A stretch of DNA of 64,000 nt, taken from Pseudomonas fluorescens. GTDB lineage: Bacteria; Pseudomonadota; Gammaproteobacteria; Pseudomonadales; Pseudomonadaceae. The notes beneath the pieces are model-generated. The model saw nothing but the letters and a program-made list of their open reading frames with translations. It searched no databases and had not been told where the DNA came from. A program made the position numbers and the translations under genes. Where the stretch lies: contig NZ_LT907842.1 of assembly GCF_900215245.1 (NCBI RefSeq), positions 744,001 through 808,000 of the forward strand, in the 5' to 3' direction. This document shows positions 44,376-53,404 of this stretch, in pieces. Every line of letters begins with the position of its first letter. The first letter of the stretch is position 1.

Positions 44376-46427
44376 TTGAAGCTGGAACTCAAAAACAGCT
44401 TGTCGGTGAAGTTGCTACGGGTTGTGCTGCTGTCGGCATTGATCGTGGGCGTTGCGCTGAGCGTGGCGCAGATCGTGTTTGATGCCTACAAGACGCGCCA
44501 GGCCGTGGCCGGTGATGCCCAGCGCATCCTCGACATGTTTCGCGACCCGTCTACCCAGGCCGTCTACAGCCTGGACCGCGAAATGGGCATGCAGGTGATT
44601 GAAGGCCTGTTTCAGGACGACGCCGTGCGCATGGCTTCCATCGGCCACCCCAACGAAACCATGCTCGCGGAAAAAAGCCGCCCGTTGCAGCAATCGCCCA
44701 CCCGCTGGTTAACCGACCTGATTCTTGACCAGGAGCGTACATTTACCACCGCGCTGGTCGGCAAGGGCCCCTATAGCGAATATTACGGCGACCTGAGCAT
44801 TACCCTGGACACGGCCACCTACGGCAAAAGCTTCATTGTCAGTTCGGTGATCATCTTTATTTCCGGCGTGCTGCGCGCCCTCGCCATGGGCCTGGTGCTG
44901 TACCTGGTCTATCACTGGCTGCTGACCAAGCCGTTGTCGCGGATTATCGAGCACTTGACCGCGATCAACCCGGACCGGCCCAGCGAGCACAAGATCCCGC
45001 AGATCAAGGGTCACGAACGCAACGAACTGGGGCTGTGGATCAACACTGCCAACCAGTTGCTCGAATCCATCGAGCGCAATACCCACTTGCGCCATGAGGC
45101 GGAATCCAGCCTGCTGCGCATGGCCCAGTATGACTTTCTCACCGGCCTGCCCAACCGCCAGAAGCTGCAGGAGCAACTGGACAAGATCCTGATCGACGCC
45201 GGTCGCCGGCAACGCCGTGTGGCGGTGTTATGCGTCGGGCTGGACGACTTCAAAAGCGTCAATGAGCAGTTCACTTACCAGGCCGGCGACAAATTATTGC
45301 TGGCCTTGGCCGACCGTCTGCGTGCTCACAGCGGTCGTCTCGGCGCCCTCGCCCGCCTCGGCGGCGACCAGTTCGCCATGGTGCAGGCCGATATCGACCA
45401 GCCCTACGAGGCGGCCGAACTGGCGCAAAGCATCCTGGACGACCTGGAAGCGGAATTCGCCCTCGATCAGGACCATATTCGCCTGCGCGCCACCATCGGC
45501 ATCACCTTGTTTCCGGAAGACGGCGACAGCACCGAAAAGCTGCTGCAAAAAGCCGAACAGACCATGACCCTGGCCAAGAGCCGCTCACGCAACCGCTATC
45601 AGTTCTACATCGCCAGCGTCGACAGTGAAATGCGCCGACGCCGCGAGCTGGAAAAAGACCTGCGCGACGCCCTGAGCCGTGACCAGTTCCACCTGGTGTA
45701 TCAGCCGCAAATCAGCTACCGCGACCACCGCGTGGTCGGTGTGGAAGCGCTGATTCGCTGGCAGCACCCGGAACACGGCCTGGTGCCGCCGGACTTGTTT
45801 ATCCCGCTGGCGGAACAGAACGGCACCATTATCCCGATTGGCGAATGGGTGCTCGACCAGGCCTGCCGCCAGTTGCGCGAATGGCATGACCTGGGCTTCA
45901 CCGAGTTGCGCATGGCGGTCAACCTGTCGACCGTGCAGTTGCACCACACCGAGTTGCCGCGGGTGGTCAACAACCTGATGCAGATCTACCGCCTGCCACC
46001 CCGCAGCCTTGAGCTGGAAGTGACCGAGACCGGCCTAATGGAAGACATCAGCACCGCTGCCCAACACTTGCTGAGCCTGCGTCGTTCCGGGGCGCTGATC
46101 GCCATTGATGACTTCGGTACCGGCTACTCATCCCTGAGTTACCTGAAAAGCCTGCCGCTGGACAAGATCAAGATCGACAAGAGCTTTGTTCAGGACCTGC
46201 TCGACGACGACGACGATGCAACCATCGTGCGCGCCATCATCCAACTGGGCAAAAGCCTCGGCATGCAGGTGATTGCCGAAGGCGTGGAAACCGCCGAGCA
46301 GGAGGCTTACATCATTTCCGAGGGCTGCCATGAGGGCCAGGGCTACCACTACAGCAAACCGCTGCAAGCCCGCGAGTTAGCGGCTTATTTGAAGCAGTCC
46401 GAACGCAACAACGCGGCGATTCTCTGA
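44376..46427 (+). CDS. bifA: BifA-type c-di-GMP phosphodiesterase
   Basis: The 683-residue membrane protein has two N-terminal helices (about 15-35 and 160-180) around a periplasmic domain and a HAMP-like segment. A degenerate GGDEF domain follows, with GGDQF in ARLGGDQFAMVQ, and an intact EAL domain (VEALIRWQHP, TGLMEDISTA, DDFGTGYSSLSYL, KIDKSFVQDL). GGDQF and the position after sodB match BifA, which degrades c-di-GMP and limits biofilm. The start is TTG at 44376, with AAGGA 8 bases upstream; the ATG at 44356 is out of frame. Confidence 0.92.
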   Translation: MKLELKNSLSVKLLRVVLLSALIVGVALSVAQIVFDAYKTRQAVAGDAQRILDMFRDPSTQAVYSLDREMGMQVIEGLFQDDAVRMASIGHPNETMLAEKSRPLQQSPTRWLTDLILDQERTFTTALVGKGPYSEYYGDLSITLDTATYGKSFIVSSVIIFISGVLRALAMGLVLYLVYHWLLTKPLSRIIEHLTAINPDRPSEHKIPQIKGHERNELGLWINTANQLLESIERNTHLRHEAESSLLRMAQYDFLTGLPNRQKLQEQLDKILIDAGRRQRRVAVLCVGLDDFKSVNEQFTYQAGDKLLLALADRLRAHSGRLGALARLGGDQFAMVQADIDQPYEAAELAQSILDDLEAEFALDQDHIRLRATIGITLFPEDGDSTEKLLQKAEQTMTLAKSRSRNRYQFYIASVDSEMRRRRELEKDLRDALSRDQFHLVYQPQISYRDHRVVGVEALIRWQHPEHGLVPPDLFIPLAEQNGTIIPIGEWVLDQACRQLREWHDLGFTELRMAVNLSTVQLHHTELPRVVNNLMQIYRLPPRSLELEVTETGLMEDISTAAQHLLSLRRSGALIAIDDFGTGYSSLSYLKSLPLDKIKIDKSFVQDLLDDDDDATIVRAIIQLGKSLGMQVIAEGVETAEQEAYIISEGCHEGQGYHYSKPLQARELAAYLKQSERNNAAIL

Positions 46428-46475
46428 CCCGGCAAAACGATACCAAATATTTCCCTCGTATAAACCTTTACACAA

Positions 46476-46494
46476 AATGCAAATCTTTCGCATT
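46476..46494. promoter_or_regulatory. Possible Fur box upstream of icmP
   Basis: AATGCAAATCTTTCGCATT is a 19-base imperfect dyad (arms AATGC and GCATT) 61 to 79 bases before the icmP start. Length fits a Fur site and iron-regulated imelysin genes usually carry one, but the match to the GATAATGATAATCATTATC consensus is partial. Confidence 0.4.
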
Positions 46495-46554
46495 ATGTCG
46501 CAGTTTTTGCGCTCTCCCGCGCGCCCTATCAACAACCGAAGCAGGATGTTCGCC

Positions 46555-47889
46555 ATGATTCGTATGCCCCTGGCCACCGCCAGTCTGCTGGCCATTGCCA
46601 TTTCTCTCGCCGGTTGCGGCGAAGGTAAAGACAAGGCCGCCGCGCCGACCCCGGCTGCCAGCACCACCGCTCCAGCCGCTGCCACGCCTGCCGGCCAGGT
46701 CGACGAAGCGGCCGCCAAGGCTGTGGTCGCGCATTACGCTGACATGGTGTTCGCGGTGTACAGCGACGCGCAATCCACTGCAAAAACCCTGCAAACCGCG
46801 ATCGACACCTTCCTCGCCAACCCGGACGAGCAAACCCTGAAAGCCGCCCGTACCGCTTGGATCGCCGCTCGCGTACCGTACCTGCAGAGCGAAGTGTTCC
46901 GTTTCGGTAACACCATCATCGACGACTGGGAAGGCCAGGTTAACGCCTGGCCCCTGGACGAAGGCCTGATCGATTACGTCGACAAATCCTACGAGCACGC
47001 ACTGGGCAACCCTGGCGCCAACGCCAACATCATTGCCAACAACGAGATCCAGGTCGGCGAAGACAAGGTCGACGTCAAAGACATCACCCCGGAAAAACTC
47101 GCCAGCCTCAATGAGCTGGGCGGTTCCGAAGCCAACGTCGCCACCGGCTACCACGCCATCGAATTCCTGCTTTGGGGCCAGGACCTCAACGGCACCGGCC
47201 CTGGCGCGGGCAATCGCCCGGCGTCGGACTACATGACCGGCGACGGTGCAACCGGCGGTCACAACGAGCGCCGTCGCACCTACCTGCGCGCGGTGACTCA
47301 GCTGCTGGTCAGCGACCTGGAAGAAATGGTCGGCAACTGGAAGCCCAACGTCGAAGACAACTACCGCGCCACCCTGGAGGCAGAACCTGCCACCGACGGC
47401 CTGCGCAAAATGTTGTTCGGCATGGGCAGCCTGTCCCTGGGCGAGCTGGCCGGTGAACGCATGAAGGTGTCCCTGGAAGCCAACTCGCCGGAAGACGAAC
47501 AGGATTGCTTCAGCGACAACACCCACAACTCGCATTTCTACGACGCCAAGGGCATCCGCAACGTCTACCTGGGCGAGTACACCCGCACCGACGGCAACAA
47601 GATGACCGGCCCAAGCCTGTCGTCGTTGGTGGCCAAGGCTGACCCGGCGGCCGACGCGGCGCTGAAAGCTGACCTTGCGGCCACTGAAGCGAAGATTCAG
47701 GTCATGGTGGATCACGCCAATAACGGTGAGCATTACGACCAACTGATTGCTGCGGGTAACGATGCGGGCAACCAGATCGTGCGTGACGCGATTGCGGCAC
47801 TGGTCAAGCAGACCGGGGCGATTGAAACAGCGGCGGGCAAACTGGGGATCAGCGACTTGAACCCGGACAGTGCTGATCACGAGTTCTGA
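46555..47889 (+). CDS. icmP: Imelysin-family lipoprotein IcmP
   Basis: The 444-residue protein is an exported lipoprotein: LLAIAISLAGC forms the lipobox, then a low-complexity Ala/Pro/Thr linker. The imelysin domain carries GYHAIEFLLWG, the GxHxxE motif, and a second half with THNSHFYDAKGIRNVYLGEY. Imelysins are iron-regulated surface proteins related to EfeO; the P. aeruginosa IcmP was described as an insulin-cleaving metalloprotease. AGGA lies 8 bases before the ATG at 46555. It follows bifA and is followed by a terminator. Confidence 0.88.
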   Translation: MIRMPLATASLLAIAISLAGCGEGKDKAAAPTPAASTTAPAAATPAGQVDEAAAKAVVAHYADMVFAVYSDAQSTAKTLQTAIDTFLANPDEQTLKAARTAWIAARVPYLQSEVFRFGNTIIDDWEGQVNAWPLDEGLIDYVDKSYEHALGNPGANANIIANNEIQVGEDKVDVKDITPEKLASLNELGGSEANVATGYHAIEFLLWGQDLNGTGPGAGNRPASDYMTGDGATGGHNERRRTYLRAVTQLLVSDLEEMVGNWKPNVEDNYRATLEAEPATDGLRKMLFGMGSLSLGELAGERMKVSLEANSPEDEQDCFSDNTHNSHFYDAKGIRNVYLGEYTRTDGNKMTGPSLSSLVAKADPAADAALKADLAATEAKIQVMVDHANNGEHYDQLIAAGNDAGNQIVRDAIAALVKQTGAIETAAGKLGISDLNPDSADHEF

Positions 47890-47907
47890 TCAGTGCTGGA
47901 TTAAATG

Positions 47908-47933
47908 AGGCGACCTTCGGGTCGCCTTTTTTG
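47908..47933 (+). terminator. Terminator of icmP
   Basis: AGGCGACC-TTCG-GGTCGCCT with a following T run, starting 18 bases past the icmP stop. The stem has eight perfect pairs and a UUCG loop. Confidence 0.93.
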
Positions 47934-47973
47934 TGCCTGCCTTCCAGGCCTCGTCAAACGCCACAGAGCTTGT

Positions 47974-48060
47974 GTGGGAGCGGGCTTGCTCGCGAATACG
48001 GCGTGTCAGCCAATGGATTTCTCACTGAACCAGCGCCTTCGCGAGCAAGCCCGCTCCCAC
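47974..48060. repeat. REPIN (inverted REP doublet)
   Basis: GTGGGAGCGGGCTTGCTCGC at 47974 and inverted partner ending GCTCCCAC at 48060, between icmP and trkH. Confidence 0.9.
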
Positions 48061-48137
48061 ATTTTACCGCGTCGCCTTTGAGCCCTCGAATTACGCAGGT
48101 AGAATGGCGCCTTTAATCGTCACCCCGAGCACATTTC

Positions 48138-49592
48138 ATGGCGTTGCCGACCCTACGCATCATCGGTTTCATCATCGGCATCTTCCTGATCACACTCGCG
48201 ATCGCCATGGTCGTCCCGATGGCCACCCTGGTGATATTCGAACGCACCAGCGACCTGCCCTCGTTCCTCTGGGCCAGCCTGATTACCTTCCTCGCCGGCC
48301 TGGCCCTGGTGATCCCCGGCCGCCCCGAACACATACACCTGCGCCCTCGGGACATGTACCTGCTGACCGTCAGCAGTTGGCTGGTGGTCTGCATCTTCGC
48401 CGCGCTGCCATTTCTACTGACCCAACACATCAGTTACACCGACTCGTTTTTTGAAAGCATGTCGGGCATCACCGCCACCGGCTCCACCGTGTTGAGCGGG
48501 CTGGACAGCATGTCCCCCGGCATTCTGATGTGGCGCTCGCTGCTGCACTGGCTTGGTGGCATCGGCTTTATCGGCATGGCGGTGGCGATCCTGCCGCTGC
48601 TGCGCATCGGTGGCATGCGCCTGTTCCAGACCGAATCGTCGGACCGCTCGGAAAAGGTGATGCCGCGCTCGCACATGGTGGCGCGGCTGATCGTGGCAAC
48701 GTATGTCGGCATCACCATCCTTGGCAGCCTGGCGTTCTGGTGGGCCGGGATGGGCTTGTTCGATGCAATCAACCACGCGATGTCGGCGATCTCCACCGGT
48801 GGTTTTTCGACCTCCGATGAATCCCTGGCCCACTGGAAACAACCGGCTGTGCACTGGGTTGCCGTGGTCGTGATGATCCTCGGCAGCTTACCGTTCACGC
48901 TGTACGTCGCCACCTTGCGCGGCAATCGCCGGGCGCTGATCAAGGATCAGCAGGTGCAAGGCTTGCTCGGGCTATTGATCGTGACCTGGCTGGTCCTCGG
49001 CACCTGGTACTGGTGGACGACCAATTTGCATTGGCTCGACGCCCTGCGCCATGTGGCGGTTAACGTCACCTCCGTGGTCACCACCACCGGCTTTGCGCTG
49101 GGGGACTACAGCATCTGGGGCAACTTCTCACTGATGTTGTTTTTCTACTTGGGCTTTGTCGGCGGCTGCTCGGGTTCTACGGCGGGCGGGATCAAGATCT
49201 TCCGGTTCCAGGTCGCGTATATCCTGCTCAAGGCCAACTTGAATCAGTTGATTCACCCGCGTGCCGTGATCAAGCAGAAGTACAACGGCCACCGTCTCGA
49301 CGAAGAGATCGTGCGCTCGATTCTGACTTTCTCGTTTTTCTTCGCCATCACCATCTGTGCAATTGCACTGGCCCTTTCGCTGCTGGGGCTGGACTGGATG
49401 ACCGCGTTGACCGGCGCCGCCAGTACCGTATCGGGTGTAGGCCCGGGCCTGGGCGAAACCATCGGCCCGGCCGGTAACTTCGCCAGCCTGCCGGACGCCG
49501 CGAAGTGGATCTTGTCGTTCGGCATGCTGCTGGGGCGACTGGAGATTATTACAGTCTTTGTTCTGTGCATCCCGGCGTTTTGGCGCCACTGA
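48138..49592 (+). CDS. trkH: Trk-type potassium transporter TrkH
   Basis: The 484-residue membrane protein has the four-fold repeated membrane-pore-membrane plan of TrkH. Filter-region segments are SGITATGSTVLSG, AISTGGFSTSD, NVTSVVTTTGFALGD and STVSGVGPGLGET. GGCSGSTAGGIKIFR is the intramembrane loop near the third unit. It works with cytoplasmic TrkA (not here) to take up K+. Its last 44 bases overlap the end of the convergent AraC gene. Confidence 0.92.
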   Translation: MALPTLRIIGFIIGIFLITLAIAMVVPMATLVIFERTSDLPSFLWASLITFLAGLALVIPGRPEHIHLRPRDMYLLTVSSWLVVCIFAALPFLLTQHISYTDSFFESMSGITATGSTVLSGLDSMSPGILMWRSLLHWLGGIGFIGMAVAILPLLRIGGMRLFQTESSDRSEKVMPRSHMVARLIVATYVGITILGSLAFWWAGMGLFDAINHAMSAISTGGFSTSDESLAHWKQPAVHWVAVVVMILGSLPFTLYVATLRGNRRALIKDQQVQGLLGLLIVTWLVLGTWYWWTTNLHWLDALRHVAVNVTSVVTTTGFALGDYSIWGNFSLMLFFYLGFVGGCSGSTAGGIKIFRFQVAYILLKANLNQLIHPRAVIKQKYNGHRLDEEIVRSILTFSFFFAITICAIALALSLLGLDWMTALTGAASTVSGVGPGLGETIGPAGNFASLPDAAKWILSFGMLLGRLEIITVFVLCIPAFWRH

Positions 49593-50607
49593 CAGTCGGC
49601 GCTTCCAGCAACCGCGTCCGGTACTCGCCGGGCGTGGTGTCGAACCAGCGGCGAAACGCGCGGAAGAAATTGCTTGGGTCGGCAAACCCCAACAGGTAGG
49701 CAATCTCCAGCAACGTCATGCTCGGCTGCGCGAGGTACTGCTCGGCGAGTTCGCGGCGCGTGTCGTCAAGCAACGTCTGGAAACTGGTGCCCTCTTCCTG
49801 CAAACGCCGCTGCAAGGTGCGCTGGGACAAGTGCAAGGTCTGGGCGACCACTTCACGCTTGGGTTCGCCCTGAGGGAGCAGACGGCACAACACCTGGCGC
49901 GCCTTGTGGGTCACGCGGCTCTCGGAAAACCGTGCCAGGTACTCACCGGCAAACCGATCGTGCAACAGCGCCATGGCCTCGTTGGCCGTGGGCAGCGGTG
50001 CATCCATGTCAGCCTGGTCGAAAATCAGCGCGTCATACGGCGCACTGAACTCCAAAGGGGCGTGGAAGGCTTGCTTGTAGGGCGTGAGGTCCGCCGGTGG
50101 CTCACCTTGTAACATCACCTTGCGCGGGTGCAGGGTGCGCCCGGTCAACCAGCCGCACAGCGCCAGTGCGCTGGCCAGCGAGGCTTCGGTGCTTTGTCGG
50201 GTAGGCGGCAGGTGATCGCCGTGCACCGTCAAAATCAGCGCATAGCCTTCAGGTAAAAGTCGGAAACTCAGGTCGGCGCTTTCGGCAATGATCCGTTGGT
50301 AACGCACCAGGCGCATAAAGCCTTCCGCCAGGGTGTTGCTGGACATCAAGGCATAACCGGCGACATGAAACGACGCCGGGCGCACCACCTTGCCCATGTT
50401 CAGGCCGATCGCCGGGTTCCCCGACAGCTCCACCGCACGTTGCCAGAGACGGGTCATGGAGTCCTGGGGGAAACGCGCATCGGGGTCACTGAGGGCGGCG
50501 TAGTCCAGGCCGAGTTGCTTGAACAAGACGCGGCAGTCCAGCCCGTCCATTTCCAACGCCTTGACTATCCCCATCGCCCAGCTTGCAGAAGTTGTTCGTT
50601 CGCTCAT
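49549..50607 (-). CDS. AraC-family transcriptional regulator
   Basis: The 352-residue regulator has the N-terminal arabinose-binding-like domain (about 20-220, GLNMGKVVRPASFHVAGYALM) and a C-terminal pair of helix-turn-helices (about 245-335, VVAQTLHLSQRTLQRRLQEEG and LLEIAYLLGFADPSNFFRAFRRW). The form matches the OruR/VirS group rather than the XylS group. Its effector is unknown. The stop lies 44 bases inside trkH on the opposite strand. Confidence 0.85.
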   Translation of the reverse strand: MSERTTSASWAMGIVKALEMDGLDCRVLFKQLGLDYAALSDPDARFPQDSMTRLWQRAVELSGNPAIGLNMGKVVRPASFHVAGYALMSSNTLAEGFMRLVRYQRIIAESADLSFRLLPEGYALILTVHGDHLPPTRQSTEASLASALALCGWLTGRTLHPRKVMLQGEPPADLTPYKQAFHAPLEFSAPYDALIFDQADMDAPLPTANEAMALLHDRFAGEYLARFSESRVTHKARQVLCRLLPQGEPKREVVAQTLHLSQRTLQRRLQEEGTSFQTLLDDTRRELAEQYLAQPSMTLLEIAYLLGFADPSNFFRAFRRWFDTTPGEYRTRLLEAPTVSGAKTPGCTEQRL

Positions 50608-50767
50608 GGCGTCTTCTTAAAAAAGCAGGCTTAAACGGCAGCCAGGAAGCCAAGGATACTAAAGTGGCATCTATTGTCACTGGCTGTTACCACTGCTCAC
50701 TCTAGACTCAAATAAGCTCCCCGCCGAACATCTGTTGGGCGGCACAACCACCCAAGGGCCGGCCATC

Positions 50768-51079
50768 GTGGAAAACATCAAACAATTCAATAGCTTTGCC
50801 GAATTCTACCCTTACTACCTGAGCGAACATGGCAACAGCACCTGCCGGCGCCTGCATTTTATCGGCACGACCCTGGTGATCGGCATTCTGGCGTATGCCA
50901 TCGGCCGCGGTTCATTGGGCCTGCTGCTGGCGTTGCCCATCGCGGGTTACAGCTTTGCCTGGATCGGCCATTTCTTCTTCGAAAAGAACCGCCCGGCCAC
51001 GTTTCAACACCCGCTCTACAGTTTGCTGGGCGATTTTGTGATGTACCGCGACATGATTTTGGGCAAGGTGCCTTTCTAA
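50768..51079 (+). CDS. DUF962/Mpo1-like membrane protein
   Basis: The 103-residue protein has the DUF962 layout: FNSFAEFYPYYLSEHGNSTCRRLHF with a conserved histidine (LHFIG), hydrophobic stretches (LVIGILAYAIG, LLLALPIAGYSF) and WIGHFFFEKNRPATFQHPLYSLLGDF. In yeast, the family member Mpo1 is an Fe2+-dependent dioxygenase on 2-hydroxy fatty acids. The start is GTG at 50768 with AAGGG upstream. Confidence 0.82.
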   Translation: MENIKQFNSFAEFYPYYLSEHGNSTCRRLHFIGTTLVIGILAYAIGRGSLGLLLALPIAGYSFAWIGHFFFEKNRPATFQHPLYSLLGDFVMYRDMILGKVPF

Positions 51080-51275
51080 CCTTTCACGGTGCCGTCTTGA
51101 ATACGGCGCCATTTCAAGGTGTGACCTCTTGTCACTTGTGTAAAAGCATGAAAATTCGTACATCAGCGGACATAAAATTCTTTTTGTCATTTTCAGTGTT
51201 GTATCCTGCCAAGGCTTTTTGAGAGCGCGGAATCACCTGCGATTGAAAAAACAGATCTTGCGAGGAGCGACGACG

Positions 51276-51416
51276 ATGCACGAGATACCTAATCTCCCCT
51301 TCCCAAGCCTGCACCCAACACAGCAGCCAACACCGCAGCCAACACCGCAGCAGGCCAGCAATAAACAGCCTGAGGCCAAAGAAGCAAAACCAGTCGACAG
51401 CAAACGCCAGGACTGA
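51276..51416 (+). CDS. Small Pro/Gln-repeat protein (46 aa)
   Basis: It begins MHEIPNLPFPSLHPTQQPTP and contains the repeated QPTPQPTPQQ segment before a charged tail (KEAKPVDSKRQD). A GAGGAG ribosome binding site stands before the ATG. The repeat is low complexity and may be variable between strains. Function unknown. Confidence 0.55.
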   Translation: MHEIPNLPFPSLHPTQQPTPQPTPQQASNKQPEAKEAKPVDSKRQD

Positions 51417-51488
51417 CGCCGTACCAGACCGTGTGGAAAGCGCCCCTTCAAGCGCTTTCCACACTGCCTGAATGATGAGATACCCGCG

Positions 51489-51683
51489 ATGACCGATGAC
51501 GCCCCCACCCCCCCTGCCGATACCCCGGATGCTGCTGTGCTCGACGCTGCCTTGCAGATGATCGAAGTCTGGAACCGTCTCAGCACCGACAAACAAACCC
51601 TGCTGCTCAAACGTTTCGGCACCCAGGAAAATGCCTTGGCCGCCCTGGTGACCACGCAAATGCTCGCGCCCGCCAAATCCTGA
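51489..51683 (+). CDS. Small hypothetical protein (64 aa)
   Basis: It begins with an acidic proline-rich tail (MTDDAPTPPADTPDAAVLDA), followed by one helical domain (LQMIEVWNRLSTDKQTLLLK, FGTQENALAALVTTQML). It could be a small helical binding protein. It lies downstream of the Pro/Gln peptide with a 72-base gap, so the two may share a transcript. Confidence 0.6.
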   Translation: MTDDAPTPPADTPDAAVLDAALQMIEVWNRLSTDKQTLLLKRFGTQENALAALVTTQMLAPAKS

Positions 51684-51785
51684 TAGCGATGAGCTGAAGT
51701 TTTTGAAGTATTGCCGCCCCGCCCGGCCCCAGCGCCGGTATCATTAGCAGCCTATCTTTACCTGCTGCGACAGTGGACCTCTCCC

Positions 51786-52982
51786 ATGCCAGATACCCAG
51801 CGCCCCATGGCGGTCACGCTGCAAGTTGTTTCTATCGTGTTGTTCACCTTTATCGGCTACCTGAACATTGGTATTCCCCTGGCCGTTTTGCCGGGCTATG
51901 TCCATAGCCAACTGGGCTATGGCGCCGTGATTGCCGGGCTGGTGATCAGCGTGCAATACCTGGCCACGCTGCTCAGCCGCCCGTATGCCGGAAAAATCAT
52001 CGATAACCTGGGCAGCAAGCGCGCGGTGCTGATCGGCCTGGTCGGTTGCGGCCTGAGTGGCGTGTTCATGTTGCTGGCGGCGTGGTTTTCCAGCTTGCCG
52101 GCCTTCAGCCTGGTCTGCCTGCTCATCGGGCGACTGGTCCTCGGCAGCGCGGAAAGCCTGGTGGGCTCGGGCGCCATCGGCTGGGGAATCGGCCGCGTCG
52201 GCGCCGCCAACACGGCCAAGGTTATCTCGTGGAACGGCATCGCCAGTTATGGCGCGCTGGCCGTCGGCGCACCGTTGGGGGTGCTGCTGGTCAGTCACTT
52301 CGGGCTGTGGAGCATGGGCGTCAGCATTATTCTGCTGGCGGTCGTCGGCGTGCTGCTGGCCTGGAACAAGGAGGCGGCACCGATCGTGGCCGGCGTGCGC
52401 CTGCCGTTCATGAACGTACTGGGCCGGGTGCTGCCCCACGGCTGTGCCTTGGCGCTGGGCTCGATCGGCTTTGGCACCATCGCCACGTTTATCACCCTGT
52501 ATTACACCACCCAACATTGGGACAACGCGGTATGGGCCTTGAGCCTGTTCGGCGCGAGTTTTATCGGTGCACGCCTGCTGTTCGGCAATTTGATCAACCG
52601 TATCGGCGGCTTTCGCGTGGCGATTGCCTGCCTGTCGGTGGAGATCTTCGGCCTGCTGCTGCTGTGGCTCGCCCCTGACGCCCACCTGGCCTTGGCCGGT
52701 GCGGCGTTGAGCGGCTTTGGTTTTTCCCTGGTGTTTCCGGCGCTGGGGGTGGAGGCGGTCAACCTGGTGCCAGCCTCCAGCCGCGGTGCGGCGGTCGGGG
52801 CTTATTCACTGTTTATCGACTTGTCGCTGGGTATCACCGGCCCGCTGGCGGGAGCTGTGGCGGCAGGCTTCGGTTTTGCGTCGATCTTCCTGTTCGCCGC
52901 CCTCGCCGCCTTCGGCGGTTTGCTGCTGAGTGTGTATTTGTACCGGCAAGCACCCAGGGCCCGCGAAGCACGCGACGCTTAG
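51786..52982 (+). CDS. MFS transporter, YfcJ/YhhS type
   Basis: The 398-residue protein has twelve hydrophobic segments. [21 protein letters not shown] (about 68-88) is the MFS loop 2-3 motif, and the early [22 protein letters not shown] is typical of the YfcJ/YhhS arabinose-efflux-like group. It probably exports small molecules. The start at 51786 begins [16 protein letters not shown]; the ribosome binding site is weak. It overlaps the convergent arfB by 4 bases. Confidence 0.83.
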   Translation: MPDTQRPMAVTLQVVSIVLFTFIGYLNIGIPLAVLPGYVHSQLGYGAVIAGLVISVQYLATLLSRPYAGKIIDNLGSKRAVLIGLVGCGLSGVFMLLAAWFSSLPAFSLVCLLIGRLVLGSAESLVGSGAIGWGIGRVGAANTAKVISWNGIASYGALAVGAPLGVLLVSHFGLWSMGVSIILLAVVGVLLAWNKEAAPIVAGVRLPFMNVLGRVLPHGCALALGSIGFGTIATFITLYYTTQHWDNAVWALSLFGASFIGARLLFGNLINRIGGFRVAIACLSVEIFGLLLLWLAPDAHLALAGAALSGFGFSLVFPALGVEAVNLVPASSRGAAVGAYSLFIDLSLGITGPLAGAVAAGFGFASIFLFAALAAFGGLLLSVYLYRQAPRAREARDA

Positions 52983-53392
52983 AAATCCACCTTGCCGCGC
53001 CCGGCCTTGATGCTGCCGCGCTTGGTCTTGGATTCCAGGCGACGCTTTTTCGAGCCCAGGGTGGGCTTGGTCGGGCGGCGCTTTTTCTCGACCTTGGTGG
53101 CGCTGAGGATCAACTCCACCAGGCGCTCCAGCGCATCCGCGCGATTCTGTTCCTGAGTCCGGTATTGCTGGGCCTTGAGCACCAGCACGCCGTCACTGGT
53201 GATGCGGCTGTCGCGCAGCGCCAGCAGCCGCTCCTTGTAAAACTCCGGCAACGATGACGCCGGAATATCAAACCGCAGGTGCACCGCGCTCGACACCTTG
53301 TTGACGTTCTGCCCACCGGCGCCCTGGGCGCGAATGGCGGTCAGCTCGATCTCGGCATCGGGCAGGTGCACAGTGTTGGAAATTACCAGCAT
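52979..53392 (-). CDS. arfB: Alternative ribosome-rescue factor ArfB
   Basis: The 137-residue peptidyl-tRNA hydrolase has the release-factor GGQ motif (G26-G27-Q28 in [15 protein letters not shown]). A basic C-terminal tail ([20 protein letters not shown]) enters the mRNA channel of stalled ribosomes. It releases nascent chains from ribosomes without a stop codon. The ATG at 53392 is used; a GTG lies one codon before it. It is the last gene after the pentapeptide-repeat gene, with a gap of 12 bases. Confidence 0.93.
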   Translation of the reverse strand: MLVISNTVHLPDAEIELTAIRAQGAGGQNVNKVSSAVHLRFDIPASSLPEFYKERLLALRDSRITSDGVLVLKAQQYRTQEQNRADALERLVELILSATKVEKKRRPTKPTLGSKKRRLESKTKRGSIKAGRGKVDF

Positions 53393-53404
53393 CACTCAAA
53401 AACC

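Noticed and set aside
44356..44376. ATG at 44356 as the bifA start
   Set aside because: It is 20 bases before the TTG and out of frame; the TTG has an AAGGA at good spacing.
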